DNA of 10,122 bases, taken from NCBI GenBank assembly GCA_050743075.1, contig JBOGDS010000113.1, forward strand, positions 1-10,122, given 5' to 3'. The translations under genes were made by a program, and so were the position numbers. This document shows, piece by piece, positions 6,169 through 10,122 of the stretch. Source of the DNA: JBOGDS01 sp050743075. Lineage in GTDB: Bacteria > Actinomycetota > Actinomycetes > Jiangellales > Jiangellaceae. The notes under the pieces were generated by a model. The model was not told where the DNA came from. It saw only the letters and a program-made list of their open reading frames with translations, and did not search any database. Position 1 is the first letter of the stretch. Each line of letters opens with the position of its first letter.

Positions 6169-6241
6169 AGGGCAGTAGCTCAACTGGAAGAGCACCGGTC
6201 TCCAAAACCGGCGGTTGGGGGTTCAAGTCCCTCCTGCCCTG
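6169..6241 (+). tRNA. trpT: tRNA-Trp (anticodon CCA)
   Basis: A full cloverleaf can be drawn. The acceptor stem is AGGGCAG (6169-6175) with CTGCCCT (6234-6240). The D stem is GCTC/GAGC (6178-6181, 6190-6193) with GG in the loop. The anticodon stem is CCGGT/ACCGG (6195-6199, 6207-6211) with loop CTCCAAA and anticodon CCA at 6202-6204. The variable region is 5 bases. The T arm is GGGGG-TTCAAGT-CCCTC (6217-6233) with one G-U pair. The unpaired base 73 is G (6241), the tryptophan identity base in bacteria. The 3' CCA is not encoded. It reads UGG codons. Its place directly before secE matches the conserved actinobacterial arrangement. Confidence 0.97.
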
Positions 6242-6270
6242 CTCGAGGCCCGGACAACCAGACCGCCGCC

Positions 6271-6285
6271 CCGCTCGAGGAGCGG
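6271..6285 (+). repeat. Short hairpin between tRNA-Trp and secE
   Basis: CCGCTC (6271-6276) and GAGCGG (6280-6285) form a perfect 6-bp stem with a GAG loop, 20 bases before the secE start. The word GCTCGAGG occurs at 6241-6248 and again at 6273-6280. There is no T run after it, so it is more likely a processing or stability element in the tRNA-secE transcript than a terminator. Confidence 0.3.
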
Positions 6286-6304
6286 CCCGACAGCGAGGTA
6301 CGAC

Positions 6305-6565
6305 GTGACCGAGACGCGTGGCCAGACCGCGACGCCGGAACGAGGCCGTCCGCAGCAGCGGGGCGGCCTCGCCCGCCTGCGTCCATCGCGGGTAGCGCTG
6401 TTCGTCCGGCAGGTCGTCGCCGAGTTGCGCAAGGTGGTGTACCCCACCCGCGAGCAGCTGCTGACGTACACCGCGGTCGTGCTGGTGTTCGTCGCGGTCA
6501 TGATCGCCATCGTCTCCGTCGTCGACCTTGCCTTCGGCTGGGCGATCTTCCGGATCTTCGGCTGA
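6305..6565 (+). CDS. secE: Preprotein translocase subunit SecE
   Basis: SecE is the small clamp subunit of the SecYEG channel in the cytoplasmic membrane and stabilises SecY. The 86 residues have a polar, Arg-rich N-terminal tail (1-29). Next comes the conserved amphipathic stretch FVRQVVAELRKVVYPTREQLL (about 33-53). One transmembrane segment follows, TYTAVVLVFVAVMIAIVSVVD (about 54-74), and the chain ends AFGWAIFRIFG. This is the usual single-span actinobacterial form, not the three-span E. coli form. GTG at 6305 has GAGGT (6295-6299) five bases upstream. The frame is open further upstream but runs into the tRNA. It follows tRNA-Trp by 63 bases and precedes nusG by 47, so the three are probably cotranscribed. 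Confidence 0.97.
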   Translation: MTETRGQTATPERGRPQQRGGLARLRPSRVALFVRQVVAELRKVVYPTREQLLTYTAVVLVFVAVMIAIVSVVDLAFGWAIFRIFG

Positions 6566-6612
6566 GGCCGCCGCCCACCCCGTCGCCGTCTATGGAGGAA
6601 GAAGTCCCCACC

Positions 6613-7347
6613 GTGTCCGAGCCGCAGTCGCCCGAGAACTCCGTCCTGTCGTCGCAGCGCGAGGACGGTCCCGTCGACGACGCGCTCGACGCCGCCGAGA
6701 CGGAGGCGCCGAGTGCGCCGGAAGCCGTCGCAGCACCCGATGGCGCCTCCGTCGACGAGGACCCGCTCGACGAGTTCCGCCGGGTGCTCAAGGCGAAGCC
6801 CGGCGGCTGGTTCGTCGTTCAGACGTACTCCGGCATGGAGAACAGGGTCCGGGCGAACCTCGAGAGCCGGATCGGCAGCCTCAACATGGAGGACTACATC
6901 TTCGAGGTGATCGTCCCCACCGAAGAGGTCGCCGAGATCAAGAACGGCCAGCGCCGCCTGGTCAAGCGCAACCGGTTCCCCGGGTACGTGCTGGTCCGGA
7001 TGGACATGACCGACGAGTCGTGGGCCACCGTGCGCCACACCCCGGCCGTCACCGGCTTCGTGGGCCACTCGCACCAACCGCTGCCGCTCACGCTGGACGA
7101 GGTCGAGCGCTGGCTCGCTCCCGAGGTGGCAGAGCACACCAAGCCCGCCGACCAGCGCCAGCTGCAGGTCGAGGTCATCGACTTCCAGGTCGGCGACTCC
7201 GTCATGGTCGTCGACGGCCCGTTCGCCACGCTGCACGCCACCATCAACGAGATCAACGCCGACTCGCAGAAGATCAAGGGCCTGGTCGAGATCTTCGGTC
7301 GTGAGACTCCGGTCGAGCTCTCGTTCCACCAGATCCAGAAGCTCTGA
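6613..7347 (+). CDS. nusG: Transcription termination/antitermination factor NusG
   Basis: NusG binds RNA polymerase, affects pausing and Rho-dependent termination, and links polymerase to the ribosome. The 244-residue protein has an acidic, Ala-rich N-terminal extension (1-60) common in actinobacteria. The NGN domain starts GGWFVVQTYSGMENRVRANL (64-83) and includes RLVKRNRFPGYVLVRM (115-130) and TPAVTGFVG (143-151). A C-terminal KOW domain (about 190-244) includes VGDSVMVVDGPFATLHATI (193-211) and IFGRETPVELSFHQIQKL. GTG at 6613 is chosen for the preceding GGAGGAA (6594-6600) and the typical V-S-E-P opening. ATG at 6592 would add 7 residues but overlaps that ribosome binding site and has none of its own. 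The spacing from GGAGGAA (12 bases) is slightly long. rplK follows after 64 bases. Confidence 0.98.
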   Translation: MSEPQSPENSVLSSQREDGPVDDALDAAETEAPSAPEAVAAPDGASVDEDPLDEFRRVLKAKPGGWFVVQTYSGMENRVRANLESRIGSLNMEDYIFEVIVPTEEVAEIKNGQRRLVKRNRFPGYVLVRMDMTDESWATVRHTPAVTGFVGHSHQPLPLTLDEVERWLAPEVAEHTKPADQRQLQVEVIDFQVGDSVMVVDGPFATLHATINEINADSQKIKGLVEIFGRETPVELSFHQIQKL

Positions 7348-7411
7348 CACCCACCGGCGCGGACCGCCCGGCCCGCCGCCGCACGACACCGCAGTAAAGG
7401 ACCCAGGAAAC

Positions 7412-7843
7412 ATGGCCCCCAAGAAGAAGGTCGCAGCGCTGATCAAGCTGCAGATCCAGGCCGGCCAGGCCACGCCCGCGCCGCCCGTCGGCCCCGCGCT
7501 CGGTCAGCACGGCGTCAACATCATGGAGTTCTGCAAGGCTTACAACGCGGCCACCGAGGCACAGCGCGGCAACGTGATCCCGGTCGAGATCACGGTCTAC
7601 GAGGACCGCTCGTTCACGTTCGTCACCAAGACGCCGCCGGCGGCGAAGCTCATCCTCAAGGCCGCCGGAATCGAGAAGGGATCCGGCGAGCCGCACAAGA
7701 TCAAGGTAGCCAGGGTCACCCGCGAGCAGGTCCGCTCGATCGCCGAGCAGAAGATGCCGGACCTCAACGCCAACGACCTCGACGCCGCGGAGAAGATCAT
7801 CGCTGGTACCGCCCGTCAGATGGGCGTCACGATCGACGGCTGA
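7412..7843 (+). CDS. rplK: 50S ribosomal protein L11
   Basis: L11 binds 23S rRNA in the GTPase-associated centre at the stalk base, takes part in factor-dependent GTP hydrolysis and is needed for RelA-type stringent signalling. The 143 residues are standard length. The N-terminal domain contains the Pro-rich helix region QATPAPPVGPALGQHGVNIM (19-38), where thiopeptide resistance changes are known in other species; Pro22 and Pro25 are wild-type here. The C-terminal rRNA-binding domain contains KTPPAAKLILKAAG and ends RQMGVTIDG. ATG at 7412 follows AAAGGA (7396-7401) by ten bases, with a second AGGA (7405-7408) closer. I see no recognisable promoter in the 64 bases after nusG, so readthrough from the nusG transcript is likely. 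rplA follows after 73 bases. Confidence 0.99.
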   Translation: MAPKKKVAALIKLQIQAGQATPAPPVGPALGQHGVNIMEFCKAYNAATEAQRGNVIPVEITVYEDRSFTFVTKTPPAAKLILKAAGIEKGSGEPHKIKVARVTREQVRSIAEQKMPDLNANDLDAAEKIIAGTARQMGVTIDG

Positions 7844-7857
7844 CGTCCCCGTCAGCC

Positions 7858-7897
7858 GGAGTGGGAGGGCCACGCGCTGGCCCGCTACCACGACTCC
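7858..7897 (+). promoter_or_regulatory. Candidate L1-binding autoregulatory RNA hairpin in the rplK-rplA gap
   Basis: The transcript can fold with GTGG (7861-7864) paired to CCAC (7888-7891). Inside, GGGCCA (7867-7872) pairs to TGGCCC (7878-7883) with a 5-base loop CGCGC. An uneven internal loop remains, GA on the left and GCTA on the right. GGA (7858-7860) and TCC (7895-7897) can extend the base. The strands GTGGGAGG and TACCAC match the sequence I recall for the L1-binding helix of 23S rRNA (GGUGGGAGGC ... AAUACCACC in E. coli). L1 represses its own operon by binding an mRNA copy of this site in several bacteria. The element ends 7 bases before the rplA AAAGGAG, so bound L1 could hinder initiation. 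Confidence 0.6.
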
Positions 7898-7916
7898 CGC
7901 ATCCAAAGGAGCAGCA

Positions 7917-8633
7917 ATGAAGCGCAGCAAGTCCTACCGCGCCGCGGCGGAGAAGATCGACCGCGGCCGCCTCTACGGTCCCCGCGAGGCCATCCGGCTC
8001 GCCAAGGAGACCACCACCACCACGTACGACGCGACCGTCGAGGTCGCCCTGCGGCTGGGTGTCGACCCCCGCAAAGCCGACCAGATGGTGCGCGGCACCG
8101 TGAACCTCCCCCACGGCACTGGCAAGACGGCCCGGGTGCTGGTCTTCGCCGTCGGCCCGAAGGCGGACGAGGCGCGTGCGGCTGACGCCGACATCATCGG
8201 TGGCCACGAGCTGATCGAGGAGGTCCAGGGTGGCAGGCTCGATTTCGACGCCGTGGTCGCGACGCCCGACCTGATGGGCAAGGTCGGCCGGCTCGGTCGC
8301 GTGCTCGGCCCGCGCGGTCTGATGCCGAACCCGAAGACCGGCACGGTGACGATGGACGTCGCCAAGGCGGTGTCCGACATCAAGGGCGGCAAGATCGAGT
8401 TCCGGGTCGACCGGCACGCGAACCTGCACTTCGTCGTTGGCAAGGCGTCGTTCTCGGAGCAGGCGCTGGTCGAGAACTACGCTGCGGCGATGGACGAGGT
8501 CAACCGGCTCAAGCCGTCCGCCGCCAAGGGCCGCTACGTCATGAAGGCGACGCTGACGACGACGATGGGACCCGGCATCCCGCTCGACCCGGCGAAGACG
8601 AAGGTCACCGTCGAGGAGTCCGTCGACGCCTGA
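7917..8633 (+). CDS. rplA: 50S ribosomal protein L1
   Basis: L1 forms the mobile stalk beside the ribosomal E site, binds 23S rRNA and in many bacteria also represses its own mRNA. The 238 residues are full length. The protein opens MKRSKSYRAAAEKIDRGRLY and has TYDATVEVALRLGVDPRKAD (36-55). The family signature GKVGRLGRVLGPRGLMPNPK (121-140) is followed by TGTV and GKIEFRVDRHANLHFVVGKASF. ATG at 7917 follows AAAGGAG (7905-7911) by five bases. The candidate L1 site lies immediately upstream of this ribosome binding site, so feedback by its own product is likely. A compound hairpin 23 bases after the stop probably ends the rplK-rplA transcript before the separately promoted rplJ-rplL genes. Confidence 0.99.
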   Translation: MKRSKSYRAAAEKIDRGRLYGPREAIRLAKETTTTTYDATVEVALRLGVDPRKADQMVRGTVNLPHGTGKTARVLVFAVGPKADEARAADADIIGGHELIEEVQGGRLDFDAVVATPDLMGKVGRLGRVLGPRGLMPNPKTGTVTMDVAKAVSDIKGGKIEFRVDRHANLHFVVGKASFSEQALVENYAAAMDEVNRLKPSAAKGRYVMKATLTTTMGPGIPLDPAKTKVTVEESVDA

Positions 8634-8656
8634 CCGAGGTCCCGTTCCGGTCCTCC

Positions 8657-8723
8657 ATGATCGACTGGGCCCGTCTCGCGCGACACGCCGGCGTGTCGTC
8701 TCCAGATGAGTCCAGTCGATCAT
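8657..8723 (+). terminator. Compound inverted repeat after rplA, probable terminator
   Basis: The outer arms ATGATCGACTGG (8657-8668) and CCAGTCGATCAT (8712-8723) form a perfect 12-bp stem. Between them CGACACGCCGGCGTGTCG (8681-8698) is a perfect 18-bp palindrome that folds as a second hairpin. The structure begins 23 bases after the rplA stop. There is no T tract. The outer arm shares CCATGATC and then GACT with the hairpin at 3697-3754, which suggests the same kind of element. Confidence 0.6.
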
Positions 8724-8726
8724 CAC

Positions 8727-8769
8727 TCGACGCTTCGCGCGCATGCCCCCGCTTGCCTCCAAGCGTCGA
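8727..8769. repeat. 9-bp inverted repeat upstream of the rplJ promoter
   Basis: TCGACGCTT (8727-8735) and AAGCGTCGA (8761-8769) are exact complements separated by 25 bases. The repeat starts 3 bases after the compound hairpin and ends about 60 bases before the rplJ promoter. Its role is unknown; it could be extra terminator structure or an upstream regulatory site. Confidence 0.35.
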
Positions 8770-8830
8770 CCATGTGGAGCCGATCCGTTCCGCGCCGTCC
8801 AGTCTGCGTCCGAGGGAAGCTGAGGCCGAT

Positions 8831-8866
8831 TTGGCCGGGCCCGGCGAGGTCCCGTATCCTCGGCTC
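8831..8866 (+). promoter_or_regulatory. Probable promoter of rplJ-rplL
   Basis: TTGGCC (8831-8836) and TATCCT (8855-8860) are separated by 18 bases and form the best housekeeping-type promoter in the window. The expected start near 8867 falls just before the conserved beginning of the L10 leader. A separate promoter for the L10-L7/L12 genes fits the terminator-like structure after rplA. Confidence 0.6.
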
Positions 8867-9003
8867 CGCCAGAGACCGCCGGTCTCGTGATCCGTCCCGG
8901 GTCGCGACGAAGGCCCCGCACCCTGCGGGCGGCCCGCGCAGGTCAGAGACGAACGCTGCGGCGCACGCCGTGGTCGACGCCCCGCGCCTGCGCCGGGGCG
9001 TTT
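8867..9003 (+). ncRNA. L10 leader (ribosomal protein leader upstream of rplJ)
   Basis: The predicted leader starts with AGAGACCGCCGGTCTCGT (8871-8888), where GAGACC and GGTCTC pair around GCC. The AGACCGC(C/T)GGTC form is what I recall from actinobacterial rplJ leaders. A second stem, CGCAG (8937-8941) with CTGCG (8956-8960), encloses a purine-rich loop GTCAGAGACGAACG that could supply an L10-binding kink. The leader ends in the GC hairpin listed separately. L10, alone or with L7/L12 dimers, is known to bind such leaders and reduce expression of its genes. The middle part (8889-8936) is GC-rich and I do not assign its fold. Confidence 0.6.
8978..9003 (+). terminator. Attenuator-like GC hairpin followed by TTT before rplJ
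   Basis: CGCCCCG (8978-8984) pairs with CGGGGCG (8994-9000) around a 9-base GC-rich loop, and TTT (9001-9003) follows directly. It is the most terminator-like hairpin in the window by form. It lies 55 bases before the rplJ start and inside the leader, so partial or regulated termination (attenuation) is more likely than full termination. The T run is short. Confidence 0.5.
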
Positions 9004-9058
9004 CGCACGTCCGGACCTCCGATCCCACCCGGTGGCACCACGCCCACGAAGGAGTCCC

Positions 9059-9628
9059 ATGGCGAGGCCTGACAAGGCAGCTGCGGTCGCCGAGCTCGCG
9101 GACGAGTTCCGCGGTTCTACCGCCGTCGTGCTGACCGAGTACCGCGGCCTCACCGTCAAGCAGCTGACGGAGCTCCGTCAGTCGCTCGGTGGGAACGCGT
9201 CCTACGCGGTGGTGAAGAACACGCTCACCAAGATCGCGGCCAAGGAGGCCGGGGTCGACGGACTCGACGACCACCTGGTCGGCCCGTCCGCGATCGCCTT
9301 CGTCAAGGGCGACCCGGTCAACGCCGCGAAGGGGCTGCGTGACTTCGCCAGGGCACATCCCGTCCTTGTCATCAAGGGCGGTGTGCTCGAGGGCAAGCTG
9401 CTCTCCGCCGACGAGATCAAGAAGCTCGCCGACCTCGAATCGCGAGAGGTTCTGCTGGCCAAGATGGCCGGTGCCATGAAGGCGTCGCTGTCGAACGCCG
9501 TGTCGCTCTTCGCCGCTCCGCTGTCGCAGACTGCCCGCCTGGTGGAGGCGCTGCGCCAGCAGGTAGAAGCACGTACCTCCGCTGAGGCCTCAGACAGCAC
9601 GGCCGAAGACGACCAGAACCAGGGCTGA
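9059..9628 (+). CDS. rplJ: 50S ribosomal protein L10
   Basis: L10 anchors the L7/L12 dimers to the ribosomal stalk base and, with them, represses its own genes in well-studied bacteria. The 189 residues begin MARPDKAAAVAELADEFRGS. The rRNA-binding N-terminal domain has VVLTEYRGLTVKQLTELR (23-40) and YAVVKNTLTKIAAKEAG (49-65). The long C-terminal helix that carries L7/L12 dimers lies at about 145-172 (NAVSLFAAPLSQTARLVEAL). The tail after it is acidic and variable. ATG at 9059 follows AAGGAG (9049-9054) by four bases. An in-frame GTG at 9032 would extend across that ribosome binding site and is rejected. rplL follows after 54 bases, so the pair is cotranscribed, as expected for products made in a fixed ratio. 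Confidence 0.98.
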   Translation: MARPDKAAAVAELADEFRGSTAVVLTEYRGLTVKQLTELRQSLGGNASYAVVKNTLTKIAAKEAGVDGLDDHLVGPSAIAFVKGDPVNAAKGLRDFARAHPVLVIKGGVLEGKLLSADEIKKLADLESREVLLAKMAGAMKASLSNAVSLFAAPLSQTARLVEALRQQVEARTSAEASDSTAEDDQNQG

Positions 9629-9682
9629 GGCCCGCCCCGACCACACCGGCATCAGCCGACCGTTACGAAAGGACCCGCCACC

Positions 9683-10075
9683 ATGGCGAAGCTCAGCACC
9701 GAGGACCTCCTCGACGTGTTCAAGGAGATGTCCCTCATCGAGCTCTCTGAGTTCGTGAAGAAGTTCGAGGAGACCTTCGAGGTCACCGCGGCCGCTCCGA
9801 TCGCCGTCGCGGCTGCCGGCCCGGCCGCCGCCGGTGGTGGCGCTGCAGAGGAGGCCGTCGAGCAGGACGAGTTCGATGTCGTCCTCGAGGCCGCCGGCGA
9901 GAAGAAGATCCAGGTCATCAAGGAGGTCCGCGCCCTGACCTCCCTCGGCCTGAAGGAGGCCAAGGACCTCGTGGACGGCACCCCGAATCCAGTCTTGGAG
10001 AAGGTCAACAGGGAGGCCGCCGACAAGGCCAAGGAGCAGCTCGAGGCTGCCGGCGCCACCGTCACGGTCAAGTGA
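9683..10075 (+). CDS. rplL: 50S ribosomal protein L7/L12
   Basis: L7/L12 is the multi-copy stalk protein that recruits and activates translation GTPases. The 130 residues show all three parts. The N-terminal dimerisation and L10-binding helices are at about 1-33 (LSTEDLLDVFKEMSLIELSE). The flexible Ala/Gly/Pro-rich hinge is at about 34-58. The globular factor-binding domain is at about 62-130 and includes KKIQVIKEVRALTSLGLKEA (74-93) and KDLVDGTPNPVLEKV. The protein ends in VTVK, the usual ending. ATG at 9683 follows AAAGGA (9668-9673) by nine bases. It is the last gene in the window. Higher output relative to rplJ must come from translation or from signals I cannot see in the 54-base gap, where no hairpin is evident. 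Confidence 0.99.
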   Translation: MAKLSTEDLLDVFKEMSLIELSEFVKKFEETFEVTAAAPIAVAAAGPAAAGGGAAEEAVEQDEFDVVLEAAGEKKIQVIKEVRALTSLGLKEAKDLVDGTPNPVLEKVNREAADKAKEQLEAAGATVTVK

Positions 10076-10077
10076 CG

Positions 10078-10090
10078 GTCTGACTCAGAC
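10078..10090. repeat. 13-base palindrome just after rplL
   Basis: GTCTGA-C-TCAGAC is a perfect 6-bp inverted repeat around one base, beginning 3 bases after the rplL stop. The centre is too tight to fold fully as RNA. It may be part of a longer rplL terminator or an operator that continues past the window edge. Confidence 0.25.
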
Positions 10091-10122
10091 GCTCCGCGAG
10101 GGGCCGGGCGCGACCGCAACGT

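Noticed and set aside
6001..6195. N-terminal extension of the aminotransferase
   Set aside because: It would overlap tRNA-Trp on the other strand, while ATG at 6000 has a good ribosome binding site and the family start.
4675..6612. Rightward open frame reaching nusG from far upstream, antisense to the deaminase and aspC and crossing the tRNA
   Set aside because: Only the part from 6613 has homology (NusG). The rest is a shadow of the leftward genes and passes through tRNA-Trp.
6592..6612. ATG at 6592 as the nusG start
   Set aside because: The GGAGGAA that serves as the ribosome binding site overlaps this ATG, and nothing suitable lies upstream of it; GTG at 6613 is preferred, though not proven.
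7348..7411. L1-binding site upstream of rplK, as in E. coli
   Set aside because: I looked for GUGGGAG/UACCAC strands in this gap and found none; the gap is only GC-rich.
1..10122. Mobile element, CRISPR array, defence island or secondary-metabolite cluster
   Set aside because: No transposase, integrase, regularly spaced repeats, Cas-like, nuclease or synthase genes are present; all genes are housekeeping or ordinary metabolic types.

Overview
The base composition is very GC-rich, with strong G/C bias at third codon positions and many GTG starts. Together with the gene set and order, this points to an actinobacterium (Actinomycetota). The order is rpmG, a HadA/HadB-type dehydratase pair, murB, an Add-family deaminase, an AspC-type aminotransferase, tRNA-Trp, secE, nusG, rplK, rplA, rplJ, rplL. 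I do not name a genus. The window is a conserved housekeeping neighbourhood. I see no mobile element, CRISPR array, toxin/antitoxin or defence module. The points of interest are regulatory RNA and DNA structures between ordinary genes.

Layout. 1-271 has no supportable gene but holds a Rex/CRP-like inverted repeat (127-148) and a 15-base palindrome (222-236) before rpmG. 272-2614 is a rightward group: rpmG (zinc-type L33), hadA, hadB (overlapping hadA by 8 bases) and a YbjJ-like MFS transporter (GTGA overlap with hadB). murB (2626-3693) follows 11 bases later, with a possible leaderless promoter. murB converges on a leftward pair: aspC (6000-4777), then the deaminase gene (4773-3748). The converging ends share a perfect 25-bp stem with an 8-base loop that includes the deaminase stop codon.

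6000-6168 is a divergent promoter region with a 12-bp palindrome. To the right come tRNA-Trp (anticodon CCA), secE and nusG, then rplK and rplA. The rplK-rplA gap holds a hairpin that closely resembles the L1-binding helix of 23S rRNA, placed just before the rplA ribosome binding site. A 425-base gap before rplJ contains, in order, a compound hairpin (probable terminator), a second inverted repeat, a promoter (TTGGCC-18-TATCCT), an L10-type leader and a GC hairpin followed by TTT just upstream of rplJ-rplL.

How the genes work together. SecE (translocon), NusG (elongation factor), L11, L1, L10 and L7/L12 (ribosomal stalk and L1 arm) are translation and secretion core genes. Expression is probably balanced by ribosomal-protein feedback through the two RNA structures. 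MurB serves peptidoglycan precursor synthesis. HadAB-like proteins are hot-dog-fold hydratases/dehydratases, perhaps in fatty-acid elongation. The aminotransferase and deaminase are metabolic enzymes made from one compact transcript.
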